From NCBI RefSeq assembly GCF_004795915.1, contig NZ_CP039253.1, positions 310,001 to 374,000 of the forward strand: a stretch of DNA of 64,000 nt, read 5' to 3'. The position numbers were made by a program, and so were the translations under genes. The notes beneath the pieces were generated by a model. That model was not told where the DNA came from and did no database searches. It saw only the letters and a program-made list of their open reading frames with translations. Origin of the DNA: Rhodococcus sp. PAMC28707 (GTDB taxonomy: Bacteria > Actinomycetota > Actinomycetes > Mycobacteriales > Mycobacteriaceae). Shown one piece after another: positions 51,371 to 59,672 of this stretch. How positions within the stretch are numbered: the stretch's first letter is position 1; each line of letters starts with the position of its first letter.

Positions 51371-51679
51371 CTACCCAAAGTCCGCCCACCCCAGCATCTC
51401 CCGATACAGGACCTCATTCCCAGTCGGATCTGGCATTAGACGTGGATCGTCCGCCCAACAGCCCAGTACGGGGTGCTGCGCAGTCGTGATCGTGGCCAGG
51501 GTCTTAGCCTCGATCCACCGACTGAGGTGATGCATTGTGGTCGGTGACTGAATTGTGGGGTCGGGGTCTTCTGGGCGTGTGTCGTCCGCTGGTCTACCCA
51601 GCGTTTCCACGATTGTCGTTGTTCGGGCCGAGTCGGCGTGTCGGTCAGGATCAGGCAGTCGAAGGTGGACTGAACCCAA
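51371..51679 (-). CDS. Hypothetical protein or gene remnant downstream of the transposase
   Basis: 102 residues, overlapping the transposase gene's 3' end. The second half (ITTAQHPVLGCWADDPRLMP region) looks protein-like but matches no family I recognise; the first half is likely artefact. Possibly the 3' remnant of a gene cut by the insertion sequence. A short GGGTAG/CTACCC hairpin at 51361-51376 lies at its end. Nothing else is seen in 51348-51650. Confidence 0.3.
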   Translation of the reverse strand: MGSVHLRLPDPDRHADSARTTTIVETLGRPADDTRPEDPDPTIQSPTTMHHLSRWIEAKTLATITTAQHPVLGCWADDPRLMPDPTGNEVLYREMLGWADFG

Positions 51680-53048
51680 TGATGTTGCGCCATAGTTGAA
51701 GCCATGCGTCGAGCCATGGCCACTTTCGCGGCAGGTGCAGCGTGGGTGCGCGCTGCGGCCGCACGAAACGCGCGGGAATGTTGACGATCTTCCGCCGTAG
51801 CGTCATTCCGCGGGCCTTCGCGTGCCGCCCGCCTGCCACGGTTCCGGCAGCGCGCAGTAGGTTGTGCGCGATCGCTGCGCACTGCACCCACGCGGAGTTC
51901 GCGCCGAACGATCCCGAGGGCATGTGCGCGAGCGGTCCGTCGATCAGATCCGAGAACACGGTTTCGATGATCGCGTGTGCCCGGTGAACGACATCGGCGG
52001 TCGTCGTCGGCAGGGTGCTGTTGGTGAAAAACGGGTGATACCGCCACACCGGGAACAGTGCATCGCGGTAGCGGGCGTCTTTGACCCGCCGGACGATCAA
52101 CCGTGCGGTGACAGGATGAGCGGTGGAAGAGAAAGCGGTGAAAGCTGTTTCAGCGACCTCTGCGTCGGAGATCCAGCCACCGGTATCGGGGTCGCGGACC
52201 GCGCCCGGATATCGCACGGCCGTCCACGCATCGTCGGTGATGGAATCGATGGCTCGTTGGACGAGGCGGTTCTTGATCAGGACGAACGAGAACTCGACGG
52301 AGGCGTTGACGCAGGCACGTACGACACGGCTGTTGCCGTAGGCGGAGTCGCCGCGGACCATGATCTTTCCCGTCGCGCCGGCCATCCGGGCGGTGGCGAT
52401 GGCGTGGGCGACCATCCGAGCGGCTCCGGTACCGGACCCTGCTTTGCCTGCTCGCAGCCGCATGCCGGTGATCACCGGAGCCGAGTCGGCGGTACTGATG
52501 ATCGTCGCGAGCGGTGAAAGTCCTTTGCGGAGGATCTGCTTGCCCGCGATTTTGGAGTGACCGTAGGAGGCACCTTGTTTGGCGTGACCGTAGACCGGGC
52601 GCAGGAGCGAGTCGATGTCGACGAATGCGCGGTCCGCGATGCCGGGCAGGATCTCGGTGCGGTGAGCGAGAGCAACGAGGTGTTCGCGCAGGACCGATTC
52701 GAGTTGCCGATTGTGGCCGAACGTGAACTCGCGCAACAATGTTCCGACGGTAGAGGGTGCGTAGACGGAGTCGAAGAGGTGTTTCGTACCGCCGGACCGG
52801 AGGAGGTCGATGTCGTCGATACTGTCAGCACCCGCGCACATCGCCGCGATCAACGTCGTCAACTTCGGTGCCAGATTTGCGGTACCCGATGTGATCTTCG
52901 GGGCGGTGATCGACACCTTGTCCGCCAGCAGTTTGGTCAATCCGGTCTGGTCGGCAAGGGCCATGATCGGCAGCAGTCCCGCGCAGGACACGAGGTGATC
53001 GTCGTCGAACTTCGCGGAATCAGGGTGGAAGGTGTGGGATGATCGCAC
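51651..53048 (-). CDS. IS1380-family transposase
   Basis: 465-residue DDE transposase. Features of the family: AFVDIDSLLRPVYGHAKQGA (first Asp), MVRGDSAYGNSRVV (second Asp in the typical RGDSAYG context) and a late Glu in the HAIIETVFSDLIDGPLAH helix. Continuous and apparently intact. I could not assign terminal inverted repeats. A weak resemblance between about 51539-51553 and the complement of 53122-53135 (GTCG...ACTGAA) is the only candidate. One complete copy in the window. Confidence 0.9.
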   Translation of the reverse strand: MRSSHTFHPDSAKFDDDHLVSCAGLLPIMALADQTGLTKLLADKVSITAPKITSGTANLAPKLTTLIAAMCAGADSIDDIDLLRSGGTKHLFDSVYAPSTVGTLLREFTFGHNRQLESVLREHLVALAHRTEILPGIADRAFVDIDSLLRPVYGHAKQGASYGHSKIAGKQILRKGLSPLATIISTADSAPVITGMRLRAGKAGSGTGAARMVAHAIATARMAGATGKIMVRGDSAYGNSRVVRACVNASVEFSFVLIKNRLVQRAIDSITDDAWTAVRYPGAVRDPDTGGWISDAEVAETAFTAFSSTAHPVTARLIVRRVKDARYRDALFPVWRYHPFFTNSTLPTTTADVVHRAHAIIETVFSDLIDGPLAHMPSGSFGANSAWVQCAAIAHNLLRAAGTVAGGRHAKARGMTLRRKIVNIPARFVRPQRAPTLHLPRKWPWLDAWLQLWRNIIGFSPPSTA

Positions 53049-53138
53049 TGGAAGTGTCCTGTTGGTCTGGTCCGATTTTTTGTGTGAGAACTCAAATCAT
53101 TCCAGGTCGGAGGGCACTTTCTTCAGTTCGACACCCCA

Positions 53139-54614
53139 CTACCTCCCAGATTCATCGGTGGATCGAGGTTTAGTGCAGATGAGAAAGCGTGAGAACTCGT
53201 CGACATAGCGGAGCGTTTCTTTGAACAGCGTGGTCGCCAGTGTTGCCAGATCGGCGGCGTATGAACGTGGTTCAAAGGGATTTGAGGATTGTGCGTTCCA
53301 GACTCCTAAGCGGTCTAGTTGGTCCTGGTTGAGAGGTGTGCTATCCGGATCGAACTCAGCGAGGCCGTCGAGAGTCACCGCCACCGTTGTCGACGAGCCG
53401 TAGCCCCGAGATAGCTGGTGCTGCGTATCGAGCGGAAGCGCATGAATACGGTTCCGTAGCTGACCGATGACCCGTGCGTAAGCCCCGAGTGCTTCGAGTT
53501 CTGCTGTATCGGTCGGTTCGAACTTCTCAATCACCGAACGCAATTCGACCATCGAGGTGAGGGAACCACGCTGCTTGTCGGGATTCAGACTCGTGTCGAA
53601 CAGCGTTTGAGTCACACGAGCGTATCTATCCATCGCCGCACAGAGATACAGCAAGATTCGATCGAATGCCTCGGCGGTGGTCTCGGCAGTATCCGACCGC
53701 TGCATCGCGGATGAGCTGCCGTTACTGAGTACAGCGAGTAAATTGTCGACTGCTCGTGCTGCACGGCTGAGCCGCAGAGCGATTGCGGCCATCGACTCGA
53801 CAAGATCAGGGTCACGGCCCATTGTCGCCATCAGGCGTATCGCGGTGAGATGCGGTAGTGAAGCGTCGATTCCGGCGAGGCAAAGGTCGGTGACGGATGT
53901 GGCGTTGCACTTCCGGACAAACGTACCTCCGCCCTGCAATCCGCCCTTAGCCGATTCCAGCACGTGGTTTCCTGTGCTGCGAAGGTAATGACCAAACAGA
54001 GGTAGCAGCTGATCGGGCGTGACACTGATAATCGAGTCGTTGTCGGCCACGTCGTCGCGCAGCGCGGTGGCAGCCGTTGTCACGATGACGTCTATCCCAA
54101 CAGCACCGGCTGCCGCTGCCAGCGCCGACGCTCTATGCCGGTCGGCAAGGGTCAGGCCATCGTCGTTCGAATACGCTTTCCGCGCAGCCTCGTCGAGCTG
54201 CGCGTAGATGCTGAAGAAGTTCCCCGAAGTCCCCAGCCAATGTTCTCCGTCTCGGTAGCCGGAAATGCCAACAGTAGATGCGTCGGCGAACCTCGGGGCG
54301 TCGTCCACGGTGGTGAATGTGAACGCGTACCACTCACGCGAGCCGAGGATGCGAAGCCACCTTGTCGGTTCGCCCGCATCGTTCTGGACCAACAAAATCG
54401 GCTCAACCTCTTCGTCCCGACCGACAACCCTTAGAAGTTCCGCAGTCGCTTCTGGCAGAGTCTGGACGTCAATGCCAACGCGCATTTTGCGAGTGCTTGG
54501 CTGGATCGGGAACAGCGGCGGCGCGTCACGCTGAGTCCCGGTCGTCGTTGCTGGAGGTCGAACGTATCGCATGTAGCGGAAGCGCGGGATGTCGTCAGGC
54601 ACTGTAAGACACAT
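53139..54614 (-). CDS. Unknown island protein A
   Basis: 491 residues from the ATG at 54614, giving a mixed alpha/beta N-terminal half (residues about 45-200) and a mainly helical C-terminal half. No signal peptide or membrane helix. GQLRNRIHALPLD is HEPN-like in character, but its spacing is Rx3H, not Rx4-6H, so I do not assign the fold. The frame is open to 54974 upstream and would cross the C11 tract. The SD is poor, so the start is uncertain. Divergent from island protein B; the pair may be a unit. No family recognised. Confidence 0.6.
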   Translation of the reverse strand: MCLTVPDDIPRFRYMRYVRPPATTTGTQRDAPPLFPIQPSTRKMRVGIDVQTLPEATAELLRVVGRDEEVEPILLVQNDAGEPTRWLRILGSREWYAFTFTTVDDAPRFADASTVGISGYRDGEHWLGTSGNFFSIYAQLDEAARKAYSNDDGLTLADRHRASALAAAAGAVGIDVIVTTAATALRDDVADNDSIISVTPDQLLPLFGHYLRSTGNHVLESAKGGLQGGGTFVRKCNATSVTDLCLAGIDASLPHLTAIRLMATMGRDPDLVESMAAIALRLSRAARAVDNLLAVLSNGSSSAMQRSDTAETTAEAFDRILLYLCAAMDRYARVTQTLFDTSLNPDKQRGSLTSMVELRSVIEKFEPTDTAELEALGAYARVIGQLRNRIHALPLDTQHQLSRGYGSSTTVAVTLDGLAEFDPDSTPLNQDQLDRLGVWNAQSSNPFEPRSYAADLATLATTLFKETLRYVDEFSRFLICTKPRSTDESGR

Positions 54615-54699
54615 GGCATACAGATACACCGTCGCTACGACAACTGGCTCGCATGGACGAAAATGATCCGACTGGCGGACACGCCTAACGGGCGCACCG

Positions 54700-54710
54700 C
54701 CCCCCCCCCC
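54700..54710. repeat. C11 homopolymer between two divergent island genes
   Basis: Eleven consecutive C residues, 44 bases upstream of the ATG at 54754 and 86 bases from the ATG at 54614. It lies in the shared promoter region, or inside the longer reading of the minus-strand gene. Tracts of this length are prone to slippage. Confidence 0.95.
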
Positions 54711-54753
54711 GGCTGGAGATAGGGCAGCGGGAGCGGTGTGGGAGGTGACGACG

Positions 54754-55665
54754 ATGGCCTCGACGCCCATCAGCGACGATACAGGCGGTGGTGGCAGCGG
54801 CAGCAGATACGCTCTGCGCATGGGTGAGAATGAGAGCGCGCGTCTGCCCGGCCTGGACAAGATCGAGCGCGCATTCGAGATTCGAGATGAGCTGCGGGAC
54901 CTACTCGAAGAACTGCTCACTGCCGAGAAGAAGTACTCCCGACGCAGCAACATGTCCGAGGCGTCGGCACCCACCGTGTGGGCTGAGTGGACGCTCGATG
55001 AGGTCCCCGATTACACAAGGCCGTCGCTGCTCATGGGCGACGTCATCCACAACCTCAGAGCCGCAATGGACCACGCGCTCTGGGCTATCACGCCGACACG
55101 GATTCAGACGAACAACCCTCTCGACGTGGCGTTCCCGCTCCAGCGCTCGGTCGAGTCTTTCAAGAAGTGGCTATCCAAACGCAAGCAATGGTATGGCCCT
55201 ACAGTCGTTGAGGTGTTGGACTCCCAGCAGCCGTACCACGCCGGTCCCGATAAGCTGCACCCATTGCACGTGCTCCAGCACCTCTCGAACACCGACAAGC
55301 ATCGACTGCTGAACGTGGTCGCCAACAATGCAGTTCAGATGTCCGAGGTACGCGTCTCTCCATACCCACCCGGCGGCGTGAAGTCGAGCGTGCATGAGGG
55401 GATCATTGAGGCGGGTGAAGTCCTTGCGCGTGTTGAGTTCGCGCGACCCGCCGATAGGGGTGATGTCGACCTCATGCCGGTCTTCGCGTTCGAGCAGGTC
55501 TTTCACTACGTTGACCCCACCGGGGCAGAGCGCTGGCTACAGTTCGGCGAGGCGATGAACGCGGTGTGCCCGGCGGTGGTCGATGCAGTCGGCTATGTGG
55601 CCTCCGCCCACGGGAAGGACCTCAATGACGGATGGCAGCCGCAAAGACGCGCTGCTACCCCATGA
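54754..55665 (+). CDS. Unknown island protein B with a HEPN-like Rx4H motif
   Basis: 303 residues from the ATG at 54754, which has GGAGGTGA five bases before it. A flexible Gly/Ser-rich start (1-25) is followed by a helical domain. DVIHNLRAAMDHALW at about 96-110 contains R102-x4-H107, the pattern of HEPN ribonuclease active sites. LQHLSNTDKHRLLN follows at about 175-188. Such helix pairs occur in uncharacterised bacterial proteins and in toxin-like HEPN domains; function here is inferred from motif only. Its 3' end overlaps the convergent flavodoxin gene by 11 bases. An internal ATG at 54820 is an alternative start. Confidence 0.7.
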   Translation: MASTPISDDTGGGGSGSRYALRMGENESARLPGLDKIERAFEIRDELRDLLEELLTAEKKYSRRSNMSEASAPTVWAEWTLDEVPDYTRPSLLMGDVIHNLRAAMDHALWAITPTRIQTNNPLDVAFPLQRSVESFKKWLSKRKQWYGPTVVEVLDSQQPYHAGPDKLHPLHVLQHLSNTDKHRLLNVVANNAVQMSEVRVSPYPPGGVKSSVHEGIIEAGEVLARVEFARPADRGDVDLMPVFAFEQVFHYVDPTGAERWLQFGEAMNAVCPAVVDAVGYVASAHGKDLNDGWQPQRRAATP

Positions 55666-56107
55666 GTCCGGCGGCGACGGTCGCGCCCAGCTCCCAGCAC
55701 GCCTCCAGCACCGCATTATCGGGCTTGTTCGACGCGATGACGTACTCGGCCGCCTTCTCCCAGCCGAGCCCGGCGGTAATCCGGTCAACGGCGTTCTCCG
55801 CACCCTCGGTCCCCTCGTTGCCATGCAGGTACAGCCCGAACGGGCGGCCCCGCGTCGAGTCGAGGATCTGGTAATAGGAACAGTCGAACCCGTGCTTGAG
55901 TGCGCCTGAAATCGAACCGAGGTTCGCCGGACTGCCGAGCACGTAGCCATCAGCATCGAGGAAGTCGCTCGTCGACACCGAAAGCGCCGCGCGGCGCACC
56001 ACCTCGACGCCCTCGATCTCCGGATCGGTCGCACCGCTCACCACCGCCTCGAACATCGCCTGGCAGTGCGGCGACGGCGTGTGGTGGATGATCAGCAAGC
56101 GCTTCAT
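55655..56107 (-). CDS. Flavodoxin-like protein (intact copy)
   Basis: 150-residue protein of the flavodoxin/NAD(P)H-quinone-reductase fold. Phosphate-binding loop HHTPSPHC near the N-terminus, GSPANLGSISGALKH, then RPFGLYLHGNEG. Close relative of the split gene around it. The ATG at 56107 has GGAGG eight bases before it and overlaps the stop of the truncated copy (ATGA). It therefore takes that copy's place in the dapB operon. Probably an FMN-dependent oxidoreductase of unknown substrate. Confidence 0.85.
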   Translation of the reverse strand: MKRLLIIHHTPSPHCQAMFEAVVSGATDPEIEGVEVVRRAALSVSTSDFLDADGYVLGSPANLGSISGALKHGFDCSYYQILDSTRGRPFGLYLHGNEGTEGAENAVDRITAGLGWEKAAEYVIASNKPDNAVLEACWELGATVAAGLMG

Positions 56108-56373
56108 GCCGCCGACCTCCAAGAACATGTAATAGCGGGGTTATCGCAACTCAAATGCTTGAGAGCACCGCTCATATAGCCGAAATTCGCCGGTGTTCCG
56201 AACAGATATCCGTCGGCGCCCAGGACATCGGAGATGGTCGCGCCCAGTGCTGGAACGCTCCGAACGGTCACGCCCTCTATGTCAGGATCCCTCGCACCCG
56301 CCAGCACTGCTTCGAGAAGCTCACGCGTAACCGGCGACGGCGTGTGGTGAACGACGAGCAGAGTGGCGGTCAT
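56104..56373 (-). pseudogene. N-terminal half of the split flavodoxin-like gene
   Basis: 89 codons. Residues 1-73 (TATLLVVHHTPSPVTRELLE start, to FGTPANFGYMSGALKH) align with the intact copy; the last 16 (LSCDNPAITCSWRSAA) are unrelated and come from the inserted DNA. It is the native gene, because its ATG overlaps the stop of the upstream TPR gene (ATGA), as expected for the ancestral operon. Its C-terminal part lies 5.5 kb away at 50374-50562. Confidence 0.88.
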
Positions 56374-56837
56374 CGGTCGGCGGATTCCTGCCGTTCGAGT
56401 TCTACTGCCCGCTTCATCGTCTCGCGGGCTCTGCCTCGGTCGCCTGCGTAGTCGTAGGCTCGCGCCAATCGGTAGGAGTTGCGCCAGTTGTCCGGATCTT
56501 TCTCCCACTCACCTTTGATCTGTTGGAAGAGTTCGTCGGCGGCGTCGCGGGCAATCCGACCCGACGGCATCGTCGGTAGATCCGAGACGTCCAGTTCGAG
56601 GTTCTCCTCGCGCATCCGGCTGGCCAGATGCTGATGATCGAACCCTGCTTTGAGGGTGGCGCCGACAATCCACACCCCGAGGATGGGCAACAGGATGACG
56701 CCTATTCCGAGACCGATGTTGACCGGGCCGCCGGTCTGAATCAGCGACAGACCGCGACTTCCGAGAAGGTAGAAATAGAAGCCCAGAACCAGCACCATGA
56801 CGCCGATGATGAGCACAACTTTGGTGGCCTTGTTCAT
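56370..56837 (-). CDS. Membrane protein with TPR-like tail (Rv2772c position)
   Basis: 155 residues: two N-terminal membrane helices (VVLIIGVMVLVLGFYFYLLG and IGLGIGVILLPILGVWIVGA), then a cytoplasmic region ending in a TPR-like helix pair (NWRNSYRLARAYDYAGDRGRARETMKRAVEL). Unknown function. It lies ten bases after dapB, as in mycobacteria, and is coupled to the truncated flavodoxin. Confidence 0.85.
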   Translation of the reverse strand: MNKATKVVLIIGVMVLVLGFYFYLLGSRGLSLIQTGGPVNIGLGIGVILLPILGVWIVGATLKAGFDHQHLASRMREENLELDVSDLPTMPSGRIARDAADELFQQIKGEWEKDPDNWRNSYRLARAYDYAGDRGRARETMKRAVELERQESADR

Positions 56838-56847
56838 CGCAACCTCG

Positions 56848-57666
<819 letters not shown>

Positions 57667-57750
57667 CTACTGACTTGCGAGGTACCCGTACTACGCCGGT
57701 TGGAAATCGGTAGTCGTCGGGCAGGCCGCAAACCGGACTCGGTGTCAAGA

Positions 57751-57756
57751 TACTGT
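57751..57756 (+). promoter_or_regulatory. Leaderless -10 element of the ABC ATPase gene
   Basis: TACTGT six bases before the GTG at 57763; no SD. The same hexamer precedes argA. Confidence 0.45.
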
Positions 57757-57762
57757 CGACCG

Positions 57763-58554
57763 GTGAATACGGAAAGTGTCGTGCGCGCCCACAACGTCGA
57801 CCTGGTCAGAGGCGGACGACATCTACTGCGCGGCGCATCGGTGAAGGTCGAGCAGGGGCAGCACTGGGTGCTGCTGGGTGCCAACGGAGCAGGTAAGAGC
57901 ACGTTGCTGAGCCTGCTCGGCGCGTTCGTGCACCCAACCAATGGCACCGTGCATGTCCTCGGTCACCAACTGGGCCGTGTCGACATGCGCGAGCTGCGCA
58001 CCCACATCGGTCACGTCGATCCTCGACTACGTATCGAAGCTCCTTTGACGCTGTTCGAGACCGTGCTCACCGGGCTCACCAACACTCCTGATCTGATTCC
58101 GCGATGGTCGGCCACTTCCGAGCAGAAAGACCGGGCCCGATCGCTCATCGCCTCCCTCGGTATCGAGGATCGCAGCGACTCGCCTTGGCGCACCCTTTCG
58201 CAGGGTGAACGTGGCCGCGCGCTGATCGCGCGGGCACTCCTGTCCGACCCTGCGCTTCTACTTCTGGACGAACCCGCCACCGGACTCGACCTCGCTGCTC
58301 GCGAGCAACTTCTCTCCGCACTCGACAATCTCCGCACAGAGCACGAATCATTGTCGAGCATCCTCGTGACGCATCATCTGGAGGAAATTCCTACATCCAC
58401 GACGCATGCCGTACTCATCCGCGACGGCATGATCATGGTCGACGGCCTCGTCGAAGACGTACTCACGACCGAGAACATCAGCGCATGCTTCGACCATCCC
58501 ATCGAAATCGGACGCCGCAACGACCGCTGGGTCGCTACTGCTCGTCGAACGTGA
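57763..58554 (+). CDS. ABC transporter ATP-binding protein (ModF/YheS-unrelated, single domain)
   Basis: 263-residue single ATPase. Walker A GANGAGKSTLL, signature LSQGERGRALIARALL, Walker B LLLLDEPATGLDL, H-loop VTHHLEEI. No permease or binding-protein gene is next to it, so it is an orphan of the iron/siderophore- or molybdate-like ABC type; substrate unknown. The GTG at 57763 is supported by the leaderless promoter. It converges with the alcohol dehydrogenase gene with a 20-base overlap. Confidence 0.88.
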   Translation: MNTESVVRAHNVDLVRGGRHLLRGASVKVEQGQHWVLLGANGAGKSTLLSLLGAFVHPTNGTVHVLGHQLGRVDMRELRTHIGHVDPRLRIEAPLTLFETVLTGLTNTPDLIPRWSATSEQKDRARSLIASLGIEDRSDSPWRTLSQGERGRALIARALLSDPALLLLDEPATGLDLAAREQLLSALDNLRTEHESLSSILVTHHLEEIPTSTTHAVLIRDGMIMVDGLVEDVLTTENISACFDHPIEIGRRNDRWVATARRT

Positions 58555-59647
58555 TGACCTGACGGATCGCTCTGCCGTCGGCGAGTTCGTCCATGCCGTA
58601 GTTGATGTCCTCGAGCCGGATTCGCGAGGAGATCAGCTTCTCGACAGGTAGCCGGCCCTCGCGCCAGAGCTGCGCATACTTCGGAATGTCACGCTCTGGC
58701 ACTGCAGAACCGAGATAGCTGCCGATGATCGTGCGCGCTTCGGCGACGAGTCCGAGAGGCGATATCGAGGACCTGGCGTCGGGAGCGGGAAGGCCGACGG
58801 TGACGGTCCTGCCGCCGGGTGCCGTCGCGGCGACGGCCGCTTCGAAGGCGCGCGCGTTTCCTGCAGCCTCGATCACGATGTCTGCTTTGATACCCAGCTC
58901 ATGAAGCTCGGCAGGCGAATACGTCCGAGTCGCACCAAGTTCGCGAGCGGTTGCCAGCTTCTCAGCCACTGCATCGACGCCGATGACCTCACCGGCGCCC
59001 ACGGATACAGCCGTCAGTACAGCGGCCATTCCGACGCCACCGAGACCGACCACCATGATGGACTGGCCAGGTTTGGGCGCACCGGCGTTGAGAACTGCGC
59101 CACCGCCGGTCAAGACCGCACATCCGAGCACCGCCGCGATGTCGGCCGGAATATCGTCGTCGACGGCTACAACCGATTTCCGGCTCACTACCGCGTGTGT
59201 TGCAAATCCGGAGACCCCGAGGTGATGTTTGACTTCCTGGCCCGCGCGCGCCAATTTGCCACCGCCACCGAGTAGTTCACCGGCATTGTTCGCCGCACTG
59301 CCTGGCACGCAAGGCATCTGTCCGTCGGTCCGGCAGCCGGCGCATTCTCCGCATCGAGGCAGAAAGGTCATCACCACGCGGGTGCCGAGTGCGATGTCCT
59401 CGACCCCGGACCCGAACGCCTCGACGCGACCGGCTGCCTCGTGTCCGAGCAACATCGGAACTGGTCGTACGCGATTGCCGTCGACCACGGACAGATCGGA
59501 ATGACACAGGCCGGCCGCCTCGATTCGGACGAGCAATTCGCCCTCGCCGGGCGGATCGAGATCGAGTTCCGAGATCGTGATCGGCCGAGATTGGGCGAAC
59601 GGCCGAGACCGTCCGATTTCCTCGAGCACTGCGCCGCGAATCTTCAT
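58535..59647 (-). CDS. Zinc-dependent alcohol dehydrogenase
   Basis: 370-residue class III-like medium-chain dehydrogenase. Catalytic zinc ligands C48 (GLCHSDLS), H69 (GHEAAGR) and the later C178-type Cys in VLGCAVLTGGGA. Structural zinc cysteines C99, C102, C105, C113 (CGECAGC then C). Rossmann motif GLGGVGMA. It oxidises an alcohol or aldehyde with NAD; substrate unknown (mycothiol-linked aldehyde is possible). Confidence 0.93.
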   Translation of the reverse strand: MKIRGAVLEEIGRSRPFAQSRPITISELDLDPPGEGELLVRIEAAGLCHSDLSVVDGNRVRPVPMLLGHEAAGRVEAFGSGVEDIALGTRVVMTFLPRCGECAGCRTDGQMPCVPGSAANNAGELLGGGGKLARAGQEVKHHLGVSGFATHAVVSRKSVVAVDDDIPADIAAVLGCAVLTGGGAVLNAGAPKPGQSIMVVGLGGVGMAAVLTAVSVGAGEVIGVDAVAEKLATARELGATRTYSPAELHELGIKADIVIEAAGNARAFEAAVAATAPGGRTVTVGLPAPDARSSISPLGLVAEARTIIGSYLGSAVPERDIPKYAQLWREGRLPVEKLISSRIRLEDINYGMDELADGRAIRQVITFDEQ

Positions 59648-59672
59648 TTCCCCACTCTAGGACGCGCTGCCA

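Larger units (their letters stand above)
50563..56154. mobile_element. About 5.6-kb island inserted in a flavodoxin-like gene
   Basis: The boundaries are set by where flavodoxin homology stops: just before RPYG at 50562 and just after SGALKH at 56155. About 15 codons of the target are missing between the halves. Content: a decayed serine recombinase at the left edge, an IS1380-type transposase, two divergent genes of unknown function, and an intact flavodoxin paralogue at the right edge. No clear terminal repeats were found by eye. The alternative is a recombination-driven rearrangement with an incoming flavodoxin copy. Confidence 0.75.

Noticed and set aside
51436..52047. 204-codon minus-strand frame overlapping the transposase gene
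   Set aside because: It is an alternate frame of the transposase gene with Arg/His-rich nonsense composition.
53049..53138. Terminal inverted repeat of the IS1380-type element
   Set aside because: Only a short, imperfect match to the other side could be found by eye, so ends are not assigned.
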